NCBI GenBank assembly: GCA_030429665.1
Contig: JAUIEZ010000001.1
Span: 1 to 64,000 of the forward strand
DNA from: Gammaproteobacteria bacterium
Lineage (GTDB): Bacteria > Pseudomonadota > Gammaproteobacteria > Arenicellales > CAJQKF01
DNA: 64,000 nucleotides
Direction: 5' to 3'
Position numbers and translations under genes: made by a program. Shown piece after piece: positions 29,499-39,592 of the stretch (within the stretch, counting starts at the first letter, position 1; each line of letters begins with the position of its first letter). Under the pieces are notes generated by a model that was given only the letters and a program-made list of their open reading frames with translations, made no database searches and was not told the DNA's origin.

Positions 29499-29992
29499 GC
29501 GAAAGCGAGGCTGCGCCCACCGGCCGCTGGCCGGTGGAGCGCGCCCTCGGCGTGATCGCGCGACTGGCGCTTGTCGCGCTGGGCGCCGTGGTCACGCTGA
29601 GCGTCGCGTCCCGCGCCCTCGGCAATAACGTGATTCCCGATGACGTGCTGGTGGTCTCCGAGCTCATGCTGGTGGTCATCCTCGCGCCGCTGCCCCTGGT
29701 CACCGCCATGCGCGAGCACATCGCGGTGACGGTTTTCACCGAGCGCCTGCGCGGCGCCCCGCTGCGCGCCCTGGGCATTCTCGGTCACCTGGCGGGGCTG
29801 GCCTTCTTCGGCTCCCTCGCCTGGGCATTTTTCGTCATGCTGGCCGGATCCTGGGAAACCGGCGAGTACTACGAAGGGTTCCTGCGCATCCCCCACTGGA
29901 TCGGCCACGCCTTTGCGGCCGCCGCCCTGGCGCTGGTGGCGATCCGCCTGCTCGCGCTGCTGATCGGCGACCTCGCGCGACGGGACGACTGA
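29486..29992 (+). CDS. TRAP transporter small permease (DctQ)
   Basis: Four TM segments; overlaps dctP-like and precedes dctM-like gene. Confidence 0.8.
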   Translation: MEPLGESEAAPTGRWPVERALGVIARLALVALGAVVTLSVASRALGNNVIPDDVLVVSELMLVVILAPLPLVTAMREHIAVTVFTERLRGAPLRALGILGHLAGLAFFGSLAWAFFVMLAGSWETGEYYEGFLRIPHWIGHAFAAAALALVAIRLLALLIGDLARRDD

Positions 29993-29993
29993 C

Positions 29994-31340
29994 GTGGAGC
30001 CGCTGTCTCTGGCGGTGCTGATATTCGGCGCCGCGCTGACGCTGCTGGTGCTGCGCGTGCCGATCGCGTACTGCCTGGGCCTGGCGGCCTGCGCCGGCCT
30101 GTTCCTGTACTTCTCCTGGCGCCCGGGCATGGAATTCATGCCCGCGCGCGGCATCCGGCCGACCCTCTCGCTGATCGGCTCGACCACCTACGGCTTCGTG
30201 CACAGTTTCCCGTTGAGCATGATCCCGCTGTTCATCGGCCTGGGCCACGTCAGCTACAAGGCGCGCATCACCACCGACCTGTTCGACGCCCTGCGGGTAT
30301 GGCTAACCCGGTTGCCGGGCGGTCTGGCCATCGCTTCGGTAGCGGGCTGCGGCGGCTTTTCCGCCATCACCGGTTCGTCGGTGGCGTGCGCCTCCGCCAT
30401 GGGCCGCATCGCGGTACCGGAGATGCTGCGCCAGGGTTATTCGCCGCGCCTGGCCAGCGGTTCCGTGGCTGCCGGCGGCACCCTCGGCTCGCTGATCCCG
30501 CCGAGCCTGTTGTTCGTTATCTACGCGATCTTTACCGAGCAGTCGGTGAAGAACCTGTTCCTCGCCGGCATCGTACCCGGCATCCTGTCCCTGATCGGCT
30601 TCGTCGTCACCGTCGTGGTCTGGGTGAAGCTGCGACCCGCCGACGCGCCGCCGACGAACGAGTCGTACACCCGCGCCGAGCGGGTCGACGCCGTCGGCAA
30701 GCTGTGGCCGGTGGTCCTGCTGCTGGTGGTGATCGTGGGCGGTATCTATCTCGGCATCTTCACGCCCACCGAGGCCGCCGCGGTGAGCCTGTCGTTCGCG
30801 GTGCTGATCGGCGCGTTGCGCGGGACGCTGACGCTGAAAAACTTCTGGGAGGCGGTGGACATCACCGTGCGGCAGACGGCGATGATCTTCGTCATCGCGA
30901 TCGGCGCCAAGCTGTTCGTGTCCTTCGTCTCGCTGACGCGCGTGACACCCACGATCCTCGACTGGATCCAGTCCACCGGCGCCGACCCGTTCTCCGTCGT
31001 CATCGGCCTGGTCGTGTTCTACCTCGTCATCGGCATGTTCCTCGACTCCATCGGCATCCTGGTCCTCACCCTGCCCTTCACCGTGCCGCTGATGGAGGGT
31101 TACGGCCTGGATCTCGTGTGGTTCGGCGTGGTGGTGATCAAGCTGCTGGAAATCGGACTCATCACGCCGCCGATCGGCCTGAACGTGTTCGTCATCAAGG
31201 CGTGCTCACCACCTTCGGTGCGGCTCGAGCACGTGTTTCGCGGCGTGGCCTGGTTCCTGCTGCTGGACGCGGTGGTGCTCGCCGCCATACTCGCGTTCCC
31301 GCGGCTGTCGTTGTTCATACCGGACGCGGCGGGGGTTTGA
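29994..31340 (+). CDS. TRAP transporter large permease (DctM)
   Basis: SVAGCGGFSAITGSSVACASAMGRIAVPEMLRQGYSPRLASGSVAAGGTLGSLIPPS; GGIYLGIFTPTEAAAV. Confidence 0.9.
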   Translation: MEPLSLAVLIFGAALTLLVLRVPIAYCLGLAACAGLFLYFSWRPGMEFMPARGIRPTLSLIGSTTYGFVHSFPLSMIPLFIGLGHVSYKARITTDLFDALRVWLTRLPGGLAIASVAGCGGFSAITGSSVACASAMGRIAVPEMLRQGYSPRLASGSVAAGGTLGSLIPPSLLFVIYAIFTEQSVKNLFLAGIVPGILSLIGFVVTVVVWVKLRPADAPPTNESYTRAERVDAVGKLWPVVLLLVVIVGGIYLGIFTPTEAAAVSLSFAVLIGALRGTLTLKNFWEAVDITVRQTAMIFVIAIGAKLFVSFVSLTRVTPTILDWIQSTGADPFSVVIGLVVFYLVIGMFLDSIGILVLTLPFTVPLMEGYGLDLVWFGVVVIKLLEIGLITPPIGLNVFVIKACSPPSVRLEHVFRGVAWFLLLDAVVLAAILAFPRLSLFIPDAAGV

Positions 31341-31597
31341 CGGCTCCTCGGACCCCGCTTCGCCAAGCCGGTCCGCGACGCACGCGGATCCCGAGCGGCG
31401 TAGAATCCCACGACAACATGTCCATGACGCCGCCGACACGCCCGCGACGGGCACGGCGGCGCGCAGGACGAAACGGCGCGGCGGCAAGTCCTTGACTCGG
31501 TGTGGCGTCCGGCGCGATTCGACACGTACAGCGCACGTCGATTGGTTAGAATGACGTGTTCCGCCACGGCGGGAGAAACCTCAGGAGGTGAATCAAG

Positions 31598-33718
31598 TTG
31601 GAACGATCTTTCGCCAAAGAAGTACAAAGCTTGAAGCTTGGCGACGGTGAGATTTTTCATGGCGAAGGCATCCTTGCCATCACCAAGGCCCTGCTGCAAT
31701 CCGGCGTATCGTACGTGGGCGGCTACCAGGGGGCGCCCGTGTCCCATCTGATCGACGTGATGGCGGACGCCAGGGACATTCTCGACGAACTCGGCGTGCA
31801 CTTCGAAGCCTGCGCCAACGAGGCATCTGCCGCGGCGCTGTGCGGCGCATCGATCAACTATCCCATGCGCGGCGCCGCGGTGTGGAAATCCACGGTCGGC
31901 ACCAACGTTGCCTCCGACGCGCTGTCCAACCTGGCCTCCGCCGGCGTGAAAGGCGGCGTACTCATCGTGCTCGGCGAGGACTACGGCGAGGGCGCCAGCA
32001 TCATCCAGGAGCGCAGTCACGCCTTCGCCATGAAGTCGCAGATGTGGCTGCTCGATCCTCGCCCGCACCTGCCCACCGTGGTCGACCTGGTCGAACATGC
32101 CTACGAGCTTTCCGAGCGGAGCAACACGCCGGTGATGATGGAGTTCCGCATTCGCGCCTGCCACATGCACGGGCGCTTCACCGCGCGCGACAACAAGGCG
32201 CCGGCCGTCTCGCGCAACAAGCTCATCGAGGACCCGGACTTCGACTACGGCCGCATCTGCCTGCCGCCGTCCACCTACGTGCAGGAACAGCACAAGATTT
32301 CCCACCGTTTCCCGGCCGCGCTCGAGTACATTCGCGAACATCGGCTGAACGAGTATTTCGACGGCCCGCTGGACGACGTCGGCATCGTCATGCAGGGCGG
32401 GTTGTACAACTCGGTCCTGCGCGCGTTGCAACAGCTCGGCCTCGCGGACACCGGGGGCAAGGCGAAGCTGCCCCTGGCGGTACTCAACGTCACCTACCCG
32501 CTGGTGCCGGAAGAAATCAGCGGGTTTTGCGCCGGCAAGCGCGCGGTGCTGGTGGTCGAGGAGGGCCAGCCGGCCTACATCGAGCAAAACATCGAAAGCA
32601 TCCTGCGTCGCACCGATGTGCAGACGCGGGTGCACGGCAAGGACGTGCTGCCCATGGCCGGCGAATACGTGGGCGAAGTACTGCTGAACGGCCTGTCGAA
32701 ATTCCTCGAGCGCGTTTCCCCGGGCGGCGTCGACATCGCCGCCGTCACCCGCGTACCGCGCGACATCGCCGCGATCAAGAAGGAGGCGGCCGACGCGCTC
32801 GGCGCGCCGGTGCCGACGCGCCCGCCGACCTTCTGCACCGGCTGCCCAGAGCGCCCGGTATTCTCCGCCATCAAGCTGGCGCAGAAGGATACCGGCAAGC
32901 TGCACGTGGCGGCGGACATCGGGTGCCACACTTTCTCCACCCTGGCGCCGTTCAACATCGGCAACTCGGTGCTCGGCTATGGCCTCGGCCTGTCCAGCGC
33001 CGCCGCGGTGGGGCCGGCCATGGACCGTCGTGTCGTGTCCATCATGGGCGACGGCGGCTTCTGGCACAACGGCCTGACATCCGGCGTAAGCGGCGCGATG
33101 TTCAACGAGACCGACGGCGTGCTGGTGATCATGAACAATGGATACACGTCCGCCACGGGCCAGCAGTTCATTCCCTCCACCGGCAAGAACTTCAAACAGC
33201 ACGAAACCGGCATGACCATCAAGCGGGCGCTCGAAGGCATGGGCGTGAAGTGGATCCGCACGGTGACCACCTACCGCGTATCGAAGATGGTCAGGACCCT
33301 GCGCGAGGCGCTTTCCACCCGGCAGGGCGGCCTGAAAGTCATCATCGCCGAAAGCGAATGCCAGCTTGCCCGACAGCGGCGATTGAAACCGCAGGTGCGG
33401 GACAAACTGAAACGTGGCGAGCGCGTGGTGCGCACGAAGTTCGGCGTCGACGAGGACCTGTGCACCGGCGACCACTCCTGTATTCGCCTGTCGGGTTGTC
33501 CTTCACTCACCGTCAAACCCAGTCCCGACCCGCTGCGCGCGGACCCCATCGCCCACGTCAACGAAGGCTGCGTGGGCTGTGGACTGTGCGGCGAGGTAGC
33601 GGACGCGGCGGTGCTGTGCCCCTCGTTCTACCGGGCCGAAGTGGTGCAAAACCCGGGTTGGCTCGACCGTTTGCTGCACCGGCTGCGACAGCGCGTCATC
33701 GGCGCGCCGGCGGCATGA
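31598..33718 (+). CDS. iorA: Indolepyruvate ferredoxin oxidoreductase alpha subunit-like (TPP plus 2x4Fe-4S)
   Basis: GYQGAPVSHLIDVM, CTGCPERPVFSAIK, GDGGFWHNGL...MNNGYTSATGQQ TPP motif, C-terminal CTGDHSC/CVGCGLC clusters; TTG start. Confidence 0.85.
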   Translation: MERSFAKEVQSLKLGDGEIFHGEGILAITKALLQSGVSYVGGYQGAPVSHLIDVMADARDILDELGVHFEACANEASAAALCGASINYPMRGAAVWKSTVGTNVASDALSNLASAGVKGGVLIVLGEDYGEGASIIQERSHAFAMKSQMWLLDPRPHLPTVVDLVEHAYELSERSNTPVMMEFRIRACHMHGRFTARDNKAPAVSRNKLIEDPDFDYGRICLPPSTYVQEQHKISHRFPAALEYIREHRLNEYFDGPLDDVGIVMQGGLYNSVLRALQQLGLADTGGKAKLPLAVLNVTYPLVPEEISGFCAGKRAVLVVEEGQPAYIEQNIESILRRTDVQTRVHGKDVLPMAGEYVGEVLLNGLSKFLERVSPGGVDIAAVTRVPRDIAAIKKEAADALGAPVPTRPPTFCTGCPERPVFSAIKLAQKDTGKLHVAADIGCHTFSTLAPFNIGNSVLGYGLGLSSAAAVGPAMDRRVVSIMGDGGFWHNGLTSGVSGAMFNETDGVLVIMNNGYTSATGQQFIPSTGKNFKQHETGMTIKRALEGMGVKWIRTVTTYRVSKMVRTLREALSTRQGGLKVIIAESECQLARQRRLKPQVRDKLKRGERVVRTKFGVDEDLCTGDHSCIRLSGCPSLTVKPSPDPLRADPIAHVNEGCVGCGLCGEVADAAVLCPSFYRAEVVQNPGWLDRLLHRLRQRVIGAPAA

Positions 33719-35283
33719 GCGCGCGGCGTCCCGGCGTCGACCGCTCGTTGACCCTGGTGTTCGCCGCCCTCGGCGGCGAAGGCGGCGGATTGCTCAGCGA
33801 CTGGATCATCGACGCATGCACCGCCTCGGGGCTGCTGGTGCAAGCCACGTCGATACCCGGCGTCGCCCAGCGCACCGGCTCGACGACCTACTACATGGAA
33901 TTCATGCGCGCACCCGAATCAGGCGACGAGCCGCTGTTCGGCCTCTACCCCGCCCCGGGTTACGTGGACATGGCGGTGGCCACCGACCTGGTCGAAGCCG
34001 CGCGGCTGATCGAGAAGGGCTACGTGACACCCGATCGCACCACGCTGATCGCGTCGACCCACCGGGTGTACGCCATGTCGGAGAAGACCGCCATGGGCGA
34101 CGGCGCCTTCCACGCGCCGCGCATCCACGACGCCGCGCGACGCTTCGCCCGTCATCTCGTGCTGCGCGATTTCTCCATCGCGGCGCGCGAGCACGGCACC
34201 ATGGCGAACGCCCTGCTGCTCGGCGCCATGGTCGCGGACGAGCGTTTCCCGGTAGGCGAGGAAGCGCTCGAAGCGGCCATTCGCGGCCGCGGTGTCGCGG
34301 TGGAAGCCAACCTGCGCGGCCTGGCGGCCGGGCGGCGCCTGGCGGAAGAACCGGAAAGCGCGCCGTCGGCGCCCGAGGCGGCCGTTGCGCGCGCCTCGTC
34401 CGACGACCTGTCTTCATTCCCCGAGGGCGCGCGTGACGTACTCGACGCCGCCATCGCTCGACTTGCAGACTACCAGGACGACGACTACGCCCGGCTCTAC
34501 CTGGAGCGCGTCGCCGCCGTCGACCGGGCCGCCGGACGGACCCCGGACGGCGTGACGGTGACCCGCGAGGCGGCACGCTACCTGGCGCTGTGGATGACCT
34601 ACGAGGACGTGATGCGGGTGGCCGACCTGAAGTCCCGCGCCACCCGTCGCGGCCGCATCCGGCGCGAGGCTGCCGCGAAGGACGGCGAACCGGTACGCGT
34701 GACCGAGTTTTTCAAGCCCGGGATCGACGAGTTCTCCACCATTGCGCCGCGCTTCTTGACGCGGTGGCTCACGGCCCTCGCCGAGCGTCGCGGCGGCGTG
34801 GAACGATTTCACGTGCCCCTGCACATCCGCTCCGACACGATCCTCGGCCACGCGGCGCTGCGTTTCGTGGCCTCCCTTGGCCGCCGCCGGCGCCGTACCT
34901 CGCGTTTTTCCCAGGAACAGCGCGCCATCGAACGCTGGCTGGCGGCGATCGACCGCGCCGCTCCGGTCTCCTCCGCGCTGGGACTGGCCATCGCCCGCTG
35001 CGGCCAGATCGTCAAGGGCTACGGAGACACGCGAATCCGTGCCATGCGCAACCTCGAGGCCATATACTCTGCGTTGATCGATCCCGCCGTCGAGCGACGC
35101 GACGCGCGCTTCGCCGAGCCCATCGATGGCGCCCGGCTCGCGGCGCTGGCGGACGACGAGGGCAAGGCGCTTCGCGCGTACCTTGCCGCCGCCGGCGGCA
35201 TGCCGAGCGAATCCGATGCCGCGGCGCGAAACGCCGATACAGACCAGCAAGACAAAACCACGAGGCTAGGAGGAAACGCATGA
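33715..35283 (+). CDS. iorB: Indolepyruvate oxidoreductase beta-subunit family protein
   Basis: LTLVFAALGGEGGGLLSDWIIDACTASGLLVQATSIPGVAQRTGSTTYYMEF; ATGA overlap with iorA-like. Confidence 0.82.
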   Translation: MSARRPGVDRSLTLVFAALGGEGGGLLSDWIIDACTASGLLVQATSIPGVAQRTGSTTYYMEFMRAPESGDEPLFGLYPAPGYVDMAVATDLVEAARLIEKGYVTPDRTTLIASTHRVYAMSEKTAMGDGAFHAPRIHDAARRFARHLVLRDFSIAAREHGTMANALLLGAMVADERFPVGEEALEAAIRGRGVAVEANLRGLAAGRRLAEEPESAPSAPEAAVARASSDDLSSFPEGARDVLDAAIARLADYQDDDYARLYLERVAAVDRAAGRTPDGVTVTREAARYLALWMTYEDVMRVADLKSRATRRGRIRREAAAKDGEPVRVTEFFKPGIDEFSTIAPRFLTRWLTALAERRGGVERFHVPLHIRSDTILGHAALRFVASLGRRRRRTSRFSQEQRAIERWLAAIDRAAPVSSALGLAIARCGQIVKGYGDTRIRAMRNLEAIYSALIDPAVERRDARFAEPIDGARLAALADDEGKALRAYLAAAGGMPSESDAAARNADTDQQDKTTRLGGNA

Positions 35284-36257
35284 AAACCACTCGATCACCT
35301 TTCGTCGTCACGGCCGTGGCCGTGGCCCTGTCCGCCGGCGCCAGCGTCGCTTCGGCGCAGGAAACCACCCTCTCGGCGGTCAGCGCCTTCGCCGAGGGCA
35401 CGACCTTCTCGGCTAACTTCGAACGCTTCATCGAGCGCTTGAACGAGATCGGCAAGGGTGTGGTGCAGATCGACTACAAGGGCGGCGGCGGCAAGGTCAT
35501 GGATCCCTTCCAGCTCGGCGACGCGGTGCGCACCGGGGTGGTCGACATCGCCAACCTGCCCGGCGCCTTCTACACCAAGCTGATGCCCGAGGCCGACGCC
35601 ATCAAGCTGAGCGGCTACAACATCCGCGAGGAACGCGAGAACGGCGCCTGGGCCTACATGAACGAGCTGCACAACAAGCGCGTTAACGCCTGGCACCTGT
35701 CGCGCCACAAGGACTGCGTGCCGTTTCACCTGTACCTGAACAAGCGTATCGAGTCCCGTGACCTGACCGGGCTGAACATTCGCGTCACGCCGATCTATCG
35801 GGCCTTTTTCGCTTCCATGGGCGCGGCCATGATCCGCACCAGCCCGGGCGACGTCTACACCGCGCTGGAGCGCGGCACGGTGGACGGCTACGGCTGGCCC
35901 ACCCAGGGCGTGCTCGACCTGGGTTGGCACGAGGTGACCAAGTATCGCGTGGAACCGCCCTTCTACCGCGCCTCCGTCGAGGTGCTGGTGAACCTGGACA
36001 CCTGGAACAAGCTGACCGACGAGCAGCGCGCCACCCTGCGCGAGGCGGCGGACTTCATGGAAGGCCTGTGCGAAGAGGACCGCAAGATCAACGAGACCGA
36101 GAAGCAGCGCCAGGCCGACGCCGGCATCGAGTCTATCGACTTCGAGGGCGCCGAGGCCGATGCCTGGCTGACGCAGGCCTACGAGACGGGCTGGGCCGAC
36201 TTCATCGAGACCAATCCCGACGAGGGACCCAAGCTCAAGGAGCTGCTCAGCAAGTAA
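35280..36257 (+). CDS. TRAP transporter substrate-binding protein (DctP family)
   Basis: Signal peptide ...GASVASAQETTLSAVSAF; RDLTGLNIRVTPIYRAFFASMGAAMIRTSPGDVYTALERGTVDGYGWP. Confidence 0.88.
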   Translation: MKTTRSPFVVTAVAVALSAGASVASAQETTLSAVSAFAEGTTFSANFERFIERLNEIGKGVVQIDYKGGGGKVMDPFQLGDAVRTGVVDIANLPGAFYTKLMPEADAIKLSGYNIREERENGAWAYMNELHNKRVNAWHLSRHKDCVPFHLYLNKRIESRDLTGLNIRVTPIYRAFFASMGAAMIRTSPGDVYTALERGTVDGYGWPTQGVLDLGWHEVTKYRVEPPFYRASVEVLVNLDTWNKLTDEQRATLREAADFMEGLCEEDRKINETEKQRQADAGIESIDFEGAEADAWLTQAYETGWADFIETNPDEGPKLKELLSK

Positions 36258-36270
36258 CGCGTCCGGGCAC

Positions 36271-36825
36271 TTGACGCCGACCGTCGACCGGGCGCAACGG
36301 GCGCCCGGACCGGTTTCCCGGGCCTACGCGGCCCTGCTGTCGGCCTTCGGGCTGCTGGCCGGCGTGGCGTTCGCCGCGATCGCGGTGCTGGTCACGCTGA
36401 ACGTGATCCTGCGCAACCTCGGCGTCATGAACTTTCCCTGGCTGCTGGAGGTATCCGAGTACGTCCTGTACGTAGGCACCTTCCTGGCCGCGCCGTGGGT
36501 GCTGCGCCTGGGCGCTCACGTGCGCGTCGACCTGCTTCCCGGTCTCCTGCCGAGGCCCGCGGCGCGCGCGGTCACGGTGGCGGCGGAAGCCTGCGGGCTG
36601 GTCTTCAGTCTGGTGCTCGCCCGGCACGGCCTCAACGTCACCATGGATGCCTTCGCGCGCGGCGACCTGATGTTCAAGGAACTGGTGATCCCCGAGTGGC
36701 CCCTGCTCGCGGTGATTCCCGTCTCGGCCGCGCTTCTCGCGGTGGAGTTCACACGCCGCATGCTCTCGGGCGACGCCTCGATCGACCGGCGCGCCGACAC
36801 CGACGCGCCCTCGGACGGGTTGTAG
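36271..36825 (+). CDS. TRAP transporter small permease (DctQ)
   Basis: Four TM; VILRNLGVMNFPWLLEVSEYVLYVGTFLAAPWVLRLGAHVRVDLLP. Confidence 0.85.
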   Translation: MTPTVDRAQRAPGPVSRAYAALLSAFGLLAGVAFAAIAVLVTLNVILRNLGVMNFPWLLEVSEYVLYVGTFLAAPWVLRLGAHVRVDLLPGLLPRPAARAVTVAAEACGLVFSLVLARHGLNVTMDAFARGDLMFKELVIPEWPLLAVIPVSAALLAVEFTRRMLSGDASIDRRADTDAPSDGL

Positions 36826-36835
36826 GGGAACCGGC

Positions 36836-38152
36836 ATGGACTGGGGAACGTCGCTGTTCATGATGCTGGGCATCCTGGTGGCGCTGATGGCGCTCGGACT
36901 GCCCGTCGCATTCGCCTTTCTCGGCGTGAACATCGTCGGCGCCTTCATTTTCCTCGGCGGCGAGATCGGTCTCGACCAGGTGGCGCGCAACACCATGGCG
37001 GCCATCACCAATTTCTCGCTGGCTCCCATTCCGCTGTTCCTGCTCATGGGAGAGATCCTGTTTCATTCCGGCGTGGCCTTCATGGCCATCGACGCGGTGG
37101 ATCGCTTGATCGCCCGCGTGCCCGGAAGGTTGTCCATCGTCTCCGTGGCCGGCGGCACGGTGTTCTCATCGCTGTCGGGTTCGACCATCGCCAATACCGC
37201 GGTGCTCGGCAGCGCGCTGCTGCCCGAGATGCTCAAGCGCGGCTATCACCCGACCATCGCCATGGGTCCGATCATGGCCACGGGCAGCATCGCCATGCTG
37301 ATCCCGCCCTCGGCACTGGCGGTGCTGCTCGGCAGTCTCGCCGGCATTTCCATTTCCCGCCTCCTGATCGCCGGCATCGTGCCGGGATTCATGATGGCGG
37401 CGGCGTTTTTCGCCTACATCATCATTCGCTGCCGGCTCAATCCTTCGCTGGCGCCGGCCTACGAGCAGGCGGACATGTCGCTGTCGGAGCGCCTTTGGCC
37501 GTTCGTGGTTCGCGTGGTGCCATTGCTCGGAATATTCCTGGTGGTGGTCGGCAGCATCCTGGCGGGCTGGGCCACGCCCACCGAGTCGGCGGCGCTGGGC
37601 TGCGTGGCGTCGGCGATCGCCGCGGCGGCCTACCGGAAATTCTCGCTGCCTAAGATGGTGACGGCGCTGACCGAGACCGCCAAGATCTCGGTGATGATCC
37701 TTTTCATCATCGCGGCGTCGGTAACCTTCTCCCAGATCCTCGCCTTCTCTGGCGCGACCAACGGCTTGCTGAAAATGATCCAGTCGGTCGGGGTGGACCC
37801 GCTGCTTCTGCTCGTCGCCATGTTGGCGGTGCTGCTGTTCCTCGGCGCGTTCATGGACCAGGTGAGCATGATCATGATCACCCTGCCGTTCTTCATACCG
37901 CTGGCGCAGTCGCTCGGCATCGACCTGCTATGGTTCGGCGTGCTGATGCTGGTGGTCATGGAGATCAGCTTCACCACGCCGCCGTTCGGCCTGTTGATCT
38001 ACGTGATGAAGGGCGTGGCGCCGCCGACCATCACCCTTCGCCAGGTCTACGCCGCGGCCATGCCGTTCATCCTGCTCGAACTGGCCGTGCTGGCCATCCT
38101 CGTCGCCGTTCCCGAGGCGGCGACCTGGTTGCCGTCGCTCAAGCAGCGCTGA
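36836..38152 (+). CDS. TRAP transporter large permease (DctM)
   Basis: VAGGTVFSSLSGSTIANTAVLGSALLPEMLKRGYHPTIAMGPIMATGSIAMLIPPS. Confidence 0.9.
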   Translation: MDWGTSLFMMLGILVALMALGLPVAFAFLGVNIVGAFIFLGGEIGLDQVARNTMAAITNFSLAPIPLFLLMGEILFHSGVAFMAIDAVDRLIARVPGRLSIVSVAGGTVFSSLSGSTIANTAVLGSALLPEMLKRGYHPTIAMGPIMATGSIAMLIPPSALAVLLGSLAGISISRLLIAGIVPGFMMAAAFFAYIIIRCRLNPSLAPAYEQADMSLSERLWPFVVRVVPLLGIFLVVVGSILAGWATPTESAALGCVASAIAAAAYRKFSLPKMVTALTETAKISVMILFIIAASVTFSQILAFSGATNGLLKMIQSVGVDPLLLLVAMLAVLLFLGAFMDQVSMIMITLPFFIPLAQSLGIDLLWFGVLMLVVMEISFTTPPFGLLIYVMKGVAPPTITLRQVYAAAMPFILLELAVLAILVAVPEAATWLPSLKQR

Positions 38153-38417
38153 TCCGGCCGATCAGATCGATCGGTACAAGCGTCGTCGCCGCGCCAGGAG
38201 CGGCTCGTTAGGAACAGCGCAAGGAAATACAGGTTCCGTACTGCGCGTAGACGGGGTTGCGGAGTTCGTCATCGCGGCAGACGGCGGTCGCCGTTGCGCG
38301 TCGCCCGACGGCGGCATTCGCCGCCTCGCGGGCAACCATACTTGTCCAGAGGTTCCTTGATCCGGCCGCCGGACTTACTGCGTCGGAGGAAGCAGTTCGC
38401 GCGGGTCTGTCGTCGAG

Positions 38418-39446
38418 CTACGGTACCTTGCCGTATTTCTCCCGGGCCAAGGCGGCACCATGCCCCAGGGCCGTCAGCTTGGCTGCGGCGAGAGACCTCG
38501 GCAGCGGCGCCATGCCACAGTTCGTGCACGGCATGACACGCTCGACATCGGCGTGCTCGCAGGCCTCGTCGATTACCGCAAGCACCTGCTCCGGCGATTC
38601 GGATTCGCGCGAGGCCACGTCGATGACGCCGACCATGAGTTCCTTGTCCGGCAACAGGCGAAGCAGCGACATGGGCACGTGGGAGTTCGCGCATTCCAGC
38701 GACACCTGGTCGATGCGGCTGCCGTTGATCACCGGGAAGCTCTGCTCGTACTGGCGCCACTCCTCTCCCAGCGTCTTCTTCCACTGGATGTTCTCGTCGA
38801 TACCGTAGCCGTAGCAGATATGCACGGCGGTCTTGCATTTCAGCCCTTCGGCCGCACGCTCGAGCGTCGCCATGCCCCACTCGGCAACGTCCTCCATGAA
38901 CACGTTGAAGGCCGGCTCGTCAAACTGGATGACGTCCACGCCCAGCGCTTCGAGCTCGCGCGCCTCCTCGTTCAAAATCTCGGCAAACGCCATGGCCATG
39001 TCGGCGCGGCGACCGTAGTGCGCGTCGGCGATGGTGTCGCAGATGGTCATCGGCCCGGGCAGGGTGAACTTCAGCTTGCCACGTGTATGGACACGCGTGT
39101 ATCGCACCTCTTCACCGTGCACGGAAGCGGGGCGCCGTACCGCGGCGGTGACCGTCGGCACGTCCACCGTGTATCGGTCGGCGCGGATGCCCATGGGCGT
39201 CATGAGATTCCAATCGATACCTTCGATAGGCTCGAGAAAGCCGTGCACGAAATGCACGCGAAACTGCTCGCCGTTGGTGGCGATGTCGATGCCGGCGTCC
39301 TCCTGTTCCTTCAGCCATACCAGCACGGCGTCGCGCTGGGCGTCGAGCAGGGCGTCACCTTTCAGGCGCCACTTGGCCCAGAGCTTCTCGGGATCGGCAA
39401 GCCAGGCGGGTTTCGGCAGGCTGCCCGCGATGGTGGTCTCGAACAT
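38418..39446 (-). CDS. Cobalamin-independent methionine synthase C-terminal-domain-like protein (second paralogue type)
   Basis: TTIAGSLPKPAWL, LDVIQFDEPAFNVFM, HICYGYG, ALGVD and PCTNCGMAPL zinc-site-like C-terminus. Confidence 0.88.
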   Translation of the reverse strand: MFETTIAGSLPKPAWLADPEKLWAKWRLKGDALLDAQRDAVLVWLKEQEDAGIDIATNGEQFRVHFVHGFLEPIEGIDWNLMTPMGIRADRYTVDVPTVTAAVRRPASVHGEEVRYTRVHTRGKLKFTLPGPMTICDTIADAHYGRRADMAMAFAEILNEEARELEALGVDVIQFDEPAFNVFMEDVAEWGMATLERAAEGLKCKTAVHICYGYGIDENIQWKKTLGEEWRQYEQSFPVINGSRIDQVSLECANSHVPMSLLRLLPDKELMVGVIDVASRESESPEQVLAVIDEACEHADVERVMPCTNCGMAPLPRSLAAAKLTALGHGAALAREKYGKVP

Positions 39447-39592
39447 GGAATCCTCCGCCGGCACAGTTGGTGGTTTTAACGCTGGAAGTATTGCACAACG
39501 CCGGAGGCGCCGCGACGAGCGGCACGTGTTGCAAGTTTCAACGATGCCGCCTATTGTGTCGAAACGCTTTTACCACGACCGGCCCCGAGGAC

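Noticed and set aside
31500-31597. Possible sigma70 promoter (TTGACT) upstream of the iorA-like gene
   Set aside because: No convincing -10 element at proper spacing.
31100-33475. 791-aa minus-strand ORF over the iorA-like gene
   Set aside because: Antisense shadow of a gene with clear TPP and Fe-S motifs.
31840-33714. 5' extension of the iorB frame (track ORF 31840-35283)
   Set aside because: Out-of-frame reading of iorA; the real start is the ATG at 33715 overlapping the iorA stop.
38211-38400. Possible 43-aa minus-strand ORF ending ELRNPVYAQYGTCISLRCS
   Set aside because: Plausible frame but no ribosome-binding site, homologue or context strong enough to call.
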